This document shows positions 15,848-23,103 of a stretch of DNA of 23,103 nt, one piece after another. Every line of letters begins with the position of its first letter. Positions within the stretch are counted from its first letter, which is position 1. The stretch is from Deltaproteobacteria bacterium. GTDB lineage: Bacteria; Desulfobacterota; Desulfobulbia; Desulfobulbales; BM004. The stretch is taken from the NCBI GenBank assembly GCA_019312985.1, contig JAFDCC010000004.1, positions 1-23,103 of the forward strand, written 5' to 3'. Made by a program: the position numbers and the translations under genes. Under the pieces are notes generated by a model. The model ran no database searches. It was not told the DNA's origin and saw only the letters and a program-made list of their open reading frames with translations.

Positions 15848-17107
15848 TTAGTGAAGATGTTTTGCCAGAAAAACCGCGAGGTGCTCGGCCCGCCCGGAGC
15901 CGGAGCAGGCGGCCAACCCTTGCTTCCACTGCAGCAGGCAGCCGGAGCAGGAGGTCAGCACTGTCTGTGCTGCCAGTTCGCCGAACTCGTCAAGAAGCTT
16001 CTGCCGAACCTGCAGGGCCAGGTCCGGGTGCGCCAACTGGAAGAGACCTCCCTGGCCGCAACAGCGGGGGCCGGCCGGCAGCTCCTCCAGTTCGAGGGAA
16101 GGCAGCAGCCTGAGAAGCTCCCGGGGTTCCCGCGTGATGCGGTGCGTAAAGCGGAGATGGCACGGGTCATGATAGAAGACCCTTTCGCCCGCCGCAGCCT
16201 GCAGCAGCTGCCCCCTGTCGGCGGAAAACCTCTCCAGGAAAAAGGAGGAAAACTCCCGAACCCTTCCGGCAAAACGGACCGCCCGTTGCCGCCAATCGGG
16301 GTCGTCGGCCAGAAGCGTTCGATAGGACATCAGCTGATAATAGCAGGAGGAACAGGAGGCCAGGATTGGCAAGCCGTTGTTTTCAAAGGCAGCGATATTC
16401 TTCCGGGCCAGGTCCCGCGCCTCGTCAACCCTGCCGGCGGCCACCGCCGCCATGCCGCAGCATGTCTGCTCCAGGGGCACCTCGGCTTCCGCACCCGTTG
16501 CCGCAACGACAAGAGACTGTGTCGCCCCGGCAATTTCCGGCTGCAGATGATTAGCGAGACAGCCTATGAAATAGGCGGTTTCCGGTTCCGGGCCGCTCGC
16601 CTGGCGGTCGTCCCTCGCAGCCGCTTTTGCCCGCAGCCCGGCAGCATAGCCCGCCGGCGGCGGCTCCAGGATTTCGCCGGTAAAACCTTCCAGCCGCAGG
16701 CGCAGGCCGCTTTCTGCCGGCAGCAGTTCGCCCAGCCTGGCTGCAGCTGAACCGAGCCGGGCCAGCCCCGCCAGAAGAGTGGGGCGGACAAGGGCCTTGC
16801 GGCTCACGTATTTCAGCAGCGATCCCTTCGCCAGTTTCGGCAGCCCCGAACGGGCTTCAACAACCAGTTCCGGGGTATCGAGGCCCCGGGGGCACGCATC
16901 ACGGCAGGCGCCGCACAGAAGGCATCTGGAAAAGATATCTCCGTAGTGCGCTGAAATTGTGTGCTTTTCTGTCCTGGAAACCAGGTGCTGCTTGCCGCGG
17001 GGCGTGTGTGCCTCGTTGCCTGTCACCCCGTAAACCGGGCACAGCGTGTTGCAGGTGCCGCACTTGACGCAGGCGGTCGCATCGCTTCTGCCGCTTTCCT
17101 TCTTCAT
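15848..17107 (-). CDS. GlcF/LldE-like (Fe-S)-binding protein with two CCG domains
   Basis: About 419 residues. Two ferredoxin-type cluster motifs come first: CVKCGTCNTLCPVYG (near 14) and CLLCGACRDACPRG (near 64). Two cysteine-rich CCG domains follow: IGCLANH with CCGMAAVAAGR and SCSSCYYQL, then DPCHLRF with CCGQGGLFQLAHP and SCSGCLLQW. This is the layout of glycolate oxidase subunit GlcF and of subunits passing electrons from 2-hydroxy acids; heterodisulfide reductase HdrB/D shares the CCG pair. No FAD-linked GlcD partner is in the window, so the substrate is unknown. It starts 17 bases after the prfB stop and is followed by a hairpin terminator. ATG at 17107 is preferred (GGAA just upstream); a GTG 9 bases earlier is possible. 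Confidence 0.85.
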   Translation of the reverse strand: MKKESGRSDATACVKCGTCNTLCPVYGVTGNEAHTPRGKQHLVSRTEKHTISAHYGDIFSRCLLCGACRDACPRGLDTPELVVEARSGLPKLAKGSLLKYVSRKALVRPTLLAGLARLGSAAARLGELLPAESGLRLRLEGFTGEILEPPPAGYAAGLRAKAAARDDRQASGPEPETAYFIGCLANHLQPEIAGATQSLVVAATGAEAEVPLEQTCCGMAAVAAGRVDEARDLARKNIAAFENNGLPILASCSSCYYQLMSYRTLLADDPDWRQRAVRFAGRVREFSSFFLERFSADRGQLLQAAAGERVFYHDPCHLRFTHRITREPRELLRLLPSLELEELPAGPRCCGQGGLFQLAHPDLALQVRQKLLDEFGELAAQTVLTSCSGCLLQWKQGLAACSGSGRAEHLAVFLAKHLH

Positions 17108-17124
17108 CGCTTCCACTGGGGCTT

Positions 17125-18220
17125 TTACCGCTGCCAGAGAAGGTACGCCTTGATAAAGGGGTCGAGATTGCCGTCGAGAACGGAGTCGACGTTGCCGATC
17201 TCGCAGCTCGTTCGGTGGTCCTTTACCATCCTGTAGGGCTGCAGGACGTAAGAACGGATCTGGCTGCCCCAGCCGATTTCCTTTTTCTCGCCTTGCAGAT
17301 CCTGCTGCTCCTTGGCCTGGAGTTCCTTTTCCCTGTCGTAAAGACGGGCCCGAAGCATTTTGAACGCCATGTCCTTGTTGCGGTGCTGGGAGCGCTCATT
17401 CTGGCACTGGACGACAATCCCGGTGGGCAGATGGGTTATCCTTACCGCGGAGCTGGTCTTGTTGACATGCTGCCCCCCGGCGCCGCTGGCCCTGTAGGTG
17501 TCAATGCGCAGGTCCTTTTCGTTGATGTCGATATCAATGGCATCATCAAGCTCCGGAAAGACAAACACCGAGGCAAAGGAGGTGTGGCGGCGGCCGCCGG
17601 CATCAAAGGGCGAGATGCGCACCAGCCGGTGGATGCCCATCTCGGAGCGCAAATAGCCATAGGCGTAATGGCCCTTGATCAGGATGGTAACCCCCTTGAC
17701 CCCGGCCTCGTCACCGGGCTGATAGTCAAGAACATCGGCGCTGAAGCCCTTTTCCTCGATCCACCTGAGGTACATCCGCAGGAGCATATCCGCCCAATCC
17801 TGGGCCTCGGTCCCGCCCGCCCCGGCATGGATGGTCAATAGCACGTTGTTCTCGTCATGTTCGCCGGAAAACATGCATTCCAGCTCAAATTCGTCCACCC
17901 GGGCTTCCAGCTTTTCCAGGGTCTCCGTGACCTCGCGGACCGTGGCCTCATCGCCCTCCTCCAGGGCCATTTCCAGCAGCAGGGAAGCATCCTCCCAGAT
18001 CTGGGAGCATGCTTCCCAGGAAGTTATCGCCTCCTGGATCCTGCCCCTTTCCATCTGGATCTTCCTGGCGGCGGCGGCATCATCCCAGAAGCCGGGAGCC
18101 ATTATCTGCTTTTCAAGTCCGGCGAGCTGCCCCCTCTTGCTGTCTACCTCAAAGATGCTCCTTCAGGGCCAGGATGCGGCCCTTTAAATCCTGCAGTTTC
18201 TGTTTCAGTTCTGCTGACAT
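17125..18220 (-). CDS. prfB: Peptide chain release factor 2 with +1 programmed frameshift
   Basis: RF2 ends translation at UGA and UAA. The gene is in two frames. ATG at 18220 (GGAGG upstream) opens 23 codons, MSAELKQKLQDLKGRILALK and EHL, then meets TGA at 18151-18149. Skipping one base there enters the main frame at GAG (18150-18148) and runs to 17125, for 364 residues, almost the same as the 365 of E. coli RF2. The slip site CTT-TGA has AAGGAG three bases before it. Functional motifs are the SPF codon-reading tripeptide in RISPFDAGG and the GGQ peptidyl-hydrolysis loop (near 248-250) in GAGGQHVNKTSSAVR. RF2 sensing its own UGA gives autoregulation. It is in the corC-lnt-prfB run, 55 bases after lnt. 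Confidence 0.96.
18149..18163 (-). promoter_or_regulatory. prfB +1 frameshift signal
   Basis: Minus strand reads AAGGAG-CAT-CTT-TGA: internal Shine-Dalgarno (18163-18158), CTT slip codon (18154-18152) and in-frame stop TGA (18151-18149). Spacing is identical to the E. coli AGGGGG-TAT-CTT-TGA signal. Confidence 0.93.
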
Positions 18221-18275
18221 GCGCTTGTTTCCTCCGGTAAAATAGTAATTATAATCATCTCGTTAAAGCAATGCA

Positions 18276-19922
18276 TCATCTCTGCCGCTGCCGTCCGCGG
18301 CAGAGTAGAATAGCGGGGATGCTGCCCAGCAGGCACAGCAGCCCGAAATAATGGCCAAAGGCGGTAAAAAAAGTTTTTTCCTGCAGCAGGGCAACATCTT
18401 CCACTCGGTAAAACGGCTGAAACAGCGGCGATGCACCCTGGATTTTTCCCAGGGGGGTAATAAACGCACTCACACCGGTATTTGCCGCACGCGCCAGGCT
18501 TCTCCTGTTTTCAACCGCCCTGAACACGGCCATGGACAAATGCTGCCAGGGCGCGCTGGAAGCGCCGAACCAGGCATCGTTGGTGATATTGACGAGCAAA
18601 TTGGCGCCGCGGTCGGCCCAGTCCCTGGCCAGGGCCGGGAAAATGCTTTCAAAGCAGATTAATACACCAATTGCCGCACCCTGGCAAGACAGGGGGCTGA
18701 CCGGTGCGCCGACACTGAAATTGCCGATACTCTCCACGAGCGGCCCGGGAAGGGGCAGGTAGCGGCTGAAGGGAACATACTCGCCGAACGGCACGAGGTG
18801 CTGCTTGTCATAGCGGCCGCCGATACCGCCTTCCGGTGTAAACAGGTAGGCGCTGTTATAGGCGAGGATCCCGTCCAGGTCTGTGGTGTTTTTCCCCGGC
18901 GTTCTTTTATAAAAGGGCGCTCCCGCAAGCAGCCAGGTTTTCTGTTTTGTCAGCACATCCTTTTGCAGGGTGTGAAAATAAAGGTTATCGCCAACAAGGA
19001 AGGGAAGCGCTGTTTCCGGCCAGACGAGCAGTTCCGGCGGGCTGTTCTCGCCGGCCTCGGCCTGCTCTGAAAGGGCTGCGTAGATTTCCACTGTCTTCAG
19101 CCGCATGGCCGGCGACCATTTCTGGTCCTGTTCTATATTGCCCTGCACCACGCCGATCTTCATGTGAGGACTGGCAGCAATCACCTGCTCCACCTGGCGG
19201 TACCGGACCAGGTTATAGCCGAAGATCCCTGCGGTGATGCACAGGGCGGGGAAGATCGCATAGAACCAGGCAGAACGGCGCCGCTCTGTCAGGGCCGGCT
19301 GCCTTTCCGGCGCCCCACGCCGGTGTGCCAGCCAGAGGGCAAGGAGCAGGGCGGTAAGCGCGTTCACCAGGACAATGAGGAAACTCACGGCAAAGTGGCC
19401 TGCCAGGTCGGCAATCTGGATGAGAAGTAGTACGCTGTACTGCGAGTAGCCCAGGTCCTGCCACGGAAAACCGGAAAAAAGAAACGACCTGGCATAATCA
19501 AGCCCCACCCAGAGAAGGGGTGCAACCCAGACGACCAGCGTTTCCCGGTGCTTCCATATCCTGGCAATGAGAACCGAGAAGAGGACAAGGTAACTGCTCA
19601 TGTACAGGGCCAGGAGCAGCAGGGCCGGGGCCGAGACCCAGAGGGGCAGGGAGCCGTAGCGCCCCAGGACGATGATTATCCAGTAGAGAAGCGAGACATA
19701 ATGGACCATGCCGGCGAGCAGTCCCAGCCGCGCCGCAGCCCCGGGACCGGCATTTCGGACGGCCAGCAGGAGCGGCACCAGGGCCACCCAGGCCACCGGC
19801 CAGAAACCGGCAGCGCCGGGAAAGGAAAGAAAAAGCAGCCCCCCTGTTGCAAGGGCAAGCCAGACGGGATGAGAGGTGCCGGATTTGACCTCCCCGGCTT
19901 TCGGTCCGCCTCTCACGGTCAT
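18276..19922 (-). CDS. lnt: Apolipoprotein N-acyltransferase
   Basis: A 548-residue inner-membrane enzyme that adds the third acyl chain to the N-terminal cysteine of lipoproteins. Several hydrophobic segments fill the first 230 residues (for example LALATGGLLFLSF and ALLLLALYMSSYLVLFSV). A periplasmic nitrilase domain follows with triad E303 in LVWPETALPF, K373 in DKQHLVPFGEY and C423 in LICFES, spaced much as in E. coli Lnt. A last hydrophobic helix lies near 525-540 (YFGLLCLLGSIPAILL), then a basic tail. Its ATG overlaps the corC stop by four bases (ATGA), so translation is probably coupled. The corC-lnt pair is the same as ybeX-lnt in E. coli. Confidence 0.95.
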   Translation of the reverse strand: MTVRGGPKAGEVKSGTSHPVWLALATGGLLFLSFPGAAGFWPVAWVALVPLLLAVRNAGPGAAARLGLLAGMVHYVSLLYWIIIVLGRYGSLPLWVSAPALLLLALYMSSYLVLFSVLIARIWKHRETLVVWVAPLLWVGLDYARSFLFSGFPWQDLGYSQYSVLLLIQIADLAGHFAVSFLIVLVNALTALLLALWLAHRRGAPERQPALTERRRSAWFYAIFPALCITAGIFGYNLVRYRQVEQVIAASPHMKIGVVQGNIEQDQKWSPAMRLKTVEIYAALSEQAEAGENSPPELLVWPETALPFLVGDNLYFHTLQKDVLTKQKTWLLAGAPFYKRTPGKNTTDLDGILAYNSAYLFTPEGGIGGRYDKQHLVPFGEYVPFSRYLPLPGPLVESIGNFSVGAPVSPLSCQGAAIGVLICFESIFPALARDWADRGANLLVNITNDAWFGASSAPWQHLSMAVFRAVENRRSLARAANTGVSAFITPLGKIQGASPLFQPFYRVEDVALLQEKTFFTAFGHYFGLLCLLGSIPAILLCRGRQRQR

Positions 19923-20785
19923 GTTTTTTCTATTTTAACGGTTTTGATTTGCCGCCTTGTGGCTGACAGGACTTTGAAACGCAGGCTGCCGAGTTCAACC
20001 GTTTCGCCGGCCTTCGGCAGATGGCCCAGTTGGTGGATTATAAAGCCCCCGACAGACTCATAGGGGCCGTCAGGCACATTGACAGCAAAAAAAGACTCAA
20101 CCTCCTCAATATCCTCCTTGCCGTAAATAATAAGGCTGCCGTCCTGCAGTGTCCGCCACTGGCGCTCGTCCTTGTCATACTCGTCATCAATCTCCCCGAC
20201 AATTTCCTCCAGCACGTCCTCCAGGGTCACCAGGCCGCGGACCCCGCCAAACTCGTCCGTCACGATGGCCATGTGGCTTTTCTTCGCCTGGAAGGCCTTC
20301 AGCAGGTCAACTATGCGCATGGTCTCGGACACGAGGAAGGGCGGTTTGATCAGGTGTTCAATATCGGGGCAGGCCTGCGGTGCATCGACGCAGACAAGAA
20401 GGTCCTTGGCATTGAGGATGCCGATGATATTGTCATGGGAGCCGGAGTACACCGGGATCCGGGTAAATCCTTCCCTGATGATCAGTTTCAGGACATCGGG
20501 GATCGGGGTCCGGACGTCGGCAGCGACCATTTCCGGCTTCGGTGTCATGATTTCATGGATAAGGGTATCCCTGAACTCGAAGATACTGTTGATCATCTGC
20601 CCCTCCTGGGGGGTGATCAAGCCTTGCTCTTTGCCTTCTTCCAGAAGTTCCTGGATCTCCATCTCAAGGTCTTCGGTGGTATCCGGGGTTCGGCCCAATC
20701 CCAGAATTTCCAGGAGACGGTTCAATATGTTTTTACTGGGTTGCGAGTCGGGTAAATCGGAAGAGGAATCCTGGTCTTTTTCCAT
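19919..20785 (-). CDS. corC: CorC/HlyC-type CBS-domain protein
   Basis: A 288-residue soluble protein with no membrane domain, so the short CorC (YbeX) form and not a DUF21 transporter. An acidic linker (EDLEMEIQELLEEG) leads to FRDTLIHEIMTPKPEMV, the start of the first CBS domain (about 65-125). The second (about 130-190) contains SHMAIVTDEFGGVRGLVTLED. The C-terminal CorC_HlyC domain has ESVGGFIIHQLGHLP. In E. coli CorC has been linked to magnesium/cobalt efflux and more recently to ribosome work; the exact role is unsettled. It is the first gene of the corC-lnt-prfB run and overlaps lnt by four bases. The promoter in the 325-base gap upstream is not clear. Confidence 0.92.
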   Translation of the reverse strand: MEKDQDSSSDLPDSQPSKNILNRLLEILGLGRTPDTTEDLEMEIQELLEEGKEQGLITPQEGQMINSIFEFRDTLIHEIMTPKPEMVAADVRTPIPDVLKLIIREGFTRIPVYSGSHDNIIGILNAKDLLVCVDAPQACPDIEHLIKPPFLVSETMRIVDLLKAFQAKKSHMAIVTDEFGGVRGLVTLEDVLEEIVGEIDDEYDKDERQWRTLQDGSLIIYGKEDIEEVESFFAVNVPDGPYESVGGFIIHQLGHLPKAGETVELGSLRFKVLSATRRQIKTVKIEKT

Positions 20786-20944
20786 GCAGAATTGCTAGTA
20801 GCCTGTCTCGGTTATATTGAAGCTGCGTTTCATTTATCCCTTGTTTCTTTCCTGCATGGGTAGGGAAAAAACACCATAAAGTCAAGAAAAAAATTGACTG
20901 TTGCCGCCAAAATAAGTAGAAACTGCTTCTGAAATTTTCTGCAG

Positions 20945-20980
20945 GGGGATGAATAAGTGCATACTGTTCATCCCCTTTTT
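20945..20980 (+). terminator. Terminator-like hairpin upstream of the accC promoter
   Basis: GGGGATGAA (20945-20953) pairs with TTCATCCCC (20967-20975), AGT/ACT can extend it inside the loop, and TTTTT follows (20976-20980). It works only in the plus direction, yet no plus-strand gene lies between it and divergent corC. It may insulate accC, or end a short transcript starting near TTGACT (20894-20899). Confidence 0.7.
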
Positions 20981-21007
20981 GTTATGATCGGAGAAATAAG
21001 GTATATT
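20979..21007 (+). promoter_or_regulatory. Candidate accC promoter
   Basis: TTGTTA (20979-20984), 17-base spacer, TATATT (21002-21007). The -35 begins within the T-run of the preceding hairpin. Transcription would start near 21014, giving a leader of about 97 bases. Confidence 0.5.
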
Positions 21008-21022
21008 AACCAGCAGTAGCAC

Positions 21023-21067
21023 CCCGCCTTACAGGCTCTGTAGCGGCAGAATCCCTTTACAGGCGGG
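21023..21067 (+). other. Stem in the accC 5' leader
   Basis: CCCGCCT (21023-21029) and AGGCGGG (21061-21067) are perfect complements across a 31-base loop that holds a small GCT/AGC stem. TTACAGG occurs at both sides (21029-21035 and 21057-21063). It ends 43 bases before the GTG start. No named riboswitch is recognised. Confidence 0.4.
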
Positions 21068-21110
21068 ACAATTCACATTAAGGCAGCTTAAACGGCAGAA
21101 CCGGACCGTA

Positions 21111-22516
21111 GTGAACGATAAAATCCTCATCGCCAACAGGGGCGAAATTGCCATTCGCATCATGCAGGCCTGCAGGGATCTGGGGCTTGATTACGTTGTC
21201 GTCTACACCGCGGCGGACGAAGACTCGGAGCATGTCCGCCTGAACCGCGACAGCACAAGCAACAGCAAAAAGGCCTGGCAGATAACCAGCTATACCGACC
21301 CAAATGACATCCTGGCGGTGGCCGACCATACTGAATGCACCGCCATCCACCCGGGGTATGGTTTCTTTTCCGAAGATTTTCGCTTTGCCCGCCGGGTCAC
21401 GGTGCGGGATCGACCCCTGACTTTCATCGGCCCCAACTGGCAGGTCATCAGAAACCTCGGCGACAAGATCAACACCAAAAAGGTGGCAAAATCCCTGGAG
21501 ATCCCCGTCATACCCGGAACGGACAGCCCTATCTACAACGAGATGGAGGCCGAGGAAATTGCTGACCAGCTCCTTGATGACCAGAAAAGCCAGAATATCA
21601 GCAAGCCTTCCATACTCGTTAAGGCAGCTGCCGGCGGCGGCGGCATGGGCATTGAAGAGGTCAGGGAAATTGAGCAGTTTCGCCGCGTTTACCGCCAGGT
21701 GCAGAATTATGCCAAAAGACAGTTCGGCGATCCCGGGGTCCTGATCGAGCAGTGCCTGCGGGACTACAACCACCTGGAGGTACAGCTCCTCTGCAGCCGG
21801 CACGGCGAAAGGCTCCATTTCGGCACCCGCAACTGTACCATCCAGAGCACCGGCCGCCAGAAAAGGGTCGAGGCGGCACCCGGCTTTGACGACTCCTGTT
21901 TTGTCTATGATTTTGACAGCGCCGAGGTCCTCGAGGCGATCGTCCAGTACTCCCGAAACTTGCCTCCCATGTGCGCTATGACAACGTCGGCACCTGGGAG
22001 TGGATTGTGGCACAGAACGGCCAGCCGCACCTTCTGGAGGTCAACACCAGGATACAGGTGGAAAACGATATTTCGGCCCGGATAAGCTATGTAAACGGCC
22101 AGCATCCCAGCCTGATCCGGGAGCAGATACGGCTGGCCCTGGGTGAGCGCATCGGCTTTTCCCAGCATGACATCGCCTTCAGGGGAGCGAGCATCGAGCT
22201 CCGCATCGTGGCGGAGGATACCTCGCGCGGCTTTGCCCCGTGGATCGGCACCATTGAAAAATTCTCCTTCCCGAAGCATGACTGGGCGGCTGTCTATACC
22301 CATGTACCCTTTGACAGGCCGTACATGATCCCGAGTGATTTTGACCCGAACCTGGCCCTCGTCGTTCTCTGGGGCGATACCATCCAGGAGACAAAAGAAC
22401 GGGCCAGCAGGTTCATGCGGGAAATTGTCATTGAGGGCAGGAACAACAAAGGCGAACCGATAATCACCAACATGGAATACCTGCGCAACAACCTTGACCG
22501 GTTGCTCACTTTCTGA
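21111..22516 (+). CDS. accC: Biotin carboxylase of acetyl-CoA carboxylase, with a one-base frame lesion
   Basis: Biotin carboxylase uses ATP and bicarbonate to carboxylate biotin on its carrier protein, the first half of malonyl-CoA formation. Frame 1 (GTG at 21111) has NDKILIANRGEIAIRIM, AIHPGYGFFSED, the ATP-grasp glycine loop KAAAGGGGMG, and HFGTRNCTIQSTGRQKRVE. At about 21951-21958 the match jumps frames: the other frame continues KLASHVRYDNVGTWEWI, LEVNTRIQVEND and DRLLTF, ending at 22516. One base is missing, probably in TCC-CGN-AAA-CTT; restored length is 468 residues. No slippery heptamer is present, so this is an indel or sequencing error, not recoding. The IQSTGRQK and RIQVEND variants differ from textbook AccC (IQRRHQK, RIQVEH), so it is a divergent branch. 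No biotin carrier domain is attached. Confidence 0.85.
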
Positions 22517-22570
22517 GCCAGGTACAGCAGGCAGTAACCGCCGCAACAGGCAACAAAACAACGACACTTT

Positions 22571-23103
22571 ATGGACGATCTTCGCAAAAGACTGCACAAG
22601 ACGGAAGAACGGCTTAACTACCTCATCAGGGTGAAGGACAGTTCCTCCTGGGGCAATATCTCCGGTTTTCAGGAAAAGTATACCCACCTGAAAGACTCCT
22701 TTTATGACTATGAGACCGATGTCCTTGCCGAGAAGATCCATGAACTGGAAGAGGCGCTTACCTTTAACGAGGAACGGTGCGAGGAAACCCTTAGCCCCAT
22801 GGAGCGGGTCCGCATTGTCCGCAGCCCCCAGCGCTTCACCCTCAAGGATATCCTGGAAAATGTCTACGAGGATTACACCGAGTTGAGCGGCGAGGAGGAC
22901 GCCAGTATTGACCCCTCTATGGTTACGGCAAAGGCCCAGATTATCAGGAGAATAAAAAACAAGGTCTATTCACAGCCTGTGATGGTCATTGGCCAGGAAA
23001 AGGGGCACGGTGAAGAGTACCGCAACGGTGGCTCCTGCAAGCCCTGGGGGAACGAGAAGGCGCTGCGTTGTATGCGCGTTGCCGAGACCGAAGGCATCCC
23101 CAT
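22571..23103 (+). CDS. Acetyl-CoA carboxylase carboxyltransferase, AccA-like N-terminal part (runs off window)
   Basis: 177 codons are open to the end of the window, starting MDDLRKRLHKTEERLNYLIR. The first 90 residues are charged and probably coiled coil, as in the AccA N-terminus. Then comes PVMVIGQEKGHG, which matches the AccA PVMIIGHQKGR strand, and a KPWGNEKALRCMRVAETEGIP segment that matches the AccA N-F-G-M-x-x-P-E-G-Y-R-K-A-L-R-L-M-x-x-A-E region. The carboxyltransferase passes CO2 from carboxybiotin to acetyl-CoA. It lies 54 bases after accC, which supports an acc operon. In relatives this gene can be a longer fusion with AccD or a biotin carrier; the window stops too early to say. 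Ribosome site is poor. Confidence 0.8.
   Translation, partial: MDDLRKRLHKTEERLNYLIRVKDSSSWGNISGFQEKYTHLKDSFYDYETDVLAEKIHELEEALTFNEERCEETLSPMERVRIVRSPQRFTLKDILENVYEDYTELSGEEDASIDPSMVTAKAQIIRRIKNKVYSQPVMVIGQEKGHGEEYRNGGSCKPWGNEKALRCMRVAETEGIP

Noticed and set aside
21951..21962. Programmed -1 frameshift in accC
   Set aside because: TCCCGAAACTT does not form an X-XXY-YYZ slippery heptamer in the right frame, and no downstream pseudoknot is obvious.
21971..22516. Separate 181-residue gene starting at GTG 21971
   Set aside because: It is the displaced C-terminal part of biotin carboxylase, and no ribosome site precedes the GTG.
1..23103. CRISPR array, insertion sequence, prophage or toxin-antitoxin pair
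   Set aside because: No regularly spaced repeats, transposase, integrase or small coupled gene pair was seen on either strand.

Overview
The window (about 58-60% G+C by eye) looks like chromosomal core DNA from an anaerobic Desulfobacterota (deltaproteobacterial) lineage, most likely Desulfobulbales. The basis is a likely selenocysteine-containing C-GCAxxG-C-C redox protein, an anaerobe-type nitronate monooxygenase/FabK-like protein with a C-terminal cysteine cluster, a GlcF/LldE-like Fe-S protein, a divergent biotin carboxylase followed by an AccA-like carboxyltransferase, and a bioH-bioC gene fusion. No mobile element, CRISPR array or phage gene was seen.

Layout. Bases 1-58 are the 5' end of hisS (minus strand, TTG start). 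Going right on the plus strand are an FMN oxidoreductase (332-1306), pcnB (1328-2686), bioF (2716-3888) and a fused esterase-methyltransferase of the BioH and BioC families (3946-5439). Convergent to these, a minus-strand gene (5528-6013) is split by an in-frame TGA that is followed by a SECIS-like hairpin; it is read here as a selenoprotein. A minus-strand cluster follows, in transcription order: rnc (10823-10062), an Elp3-like radical SAM protein, an ABC-F ATPase and a YrfG-like nucleotidase (6919-6227). A tRNA-Cys gene (10930-11005) with a strong terminator lies divergent from rnc.

A second long minus-strand block reads corC (20785) > lnt > prfB > Fe-S protein (15848), then a terminator-like hairpin, then dgt > valS > nadC (11083), which ends at the far side of the tRNA terminator. 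corC and lnt overlap by 4 bases. prfB carries the classic +1 programmed frameshift. Divergent from corC, an accC-type biotin carboxylase (21111-22516, with a one-base frame lesion) and an AccA-like carboxyltransferase (22571 to window end) start fatty-acid synthesis.

How the genes connect. BioH-BioC and BioF make the pimeloyl-derived precursor of biotin, and biotin is the cofactor of the acetyl-CoA carboxylase at the right end. Lnt and CorC serve the envelope. PcnB, RNase III, tRNA-Cys, ValRS, HisRS, RF2 and ABC-F belong to RNA processing and translation. Two genes depend on recoding at UGA: the selenoprotein (UGA read as Sec) and prfB (UGA bypassed by frameshift). Neither is readable as a single open frame, so a plain ORF caller truncates both.
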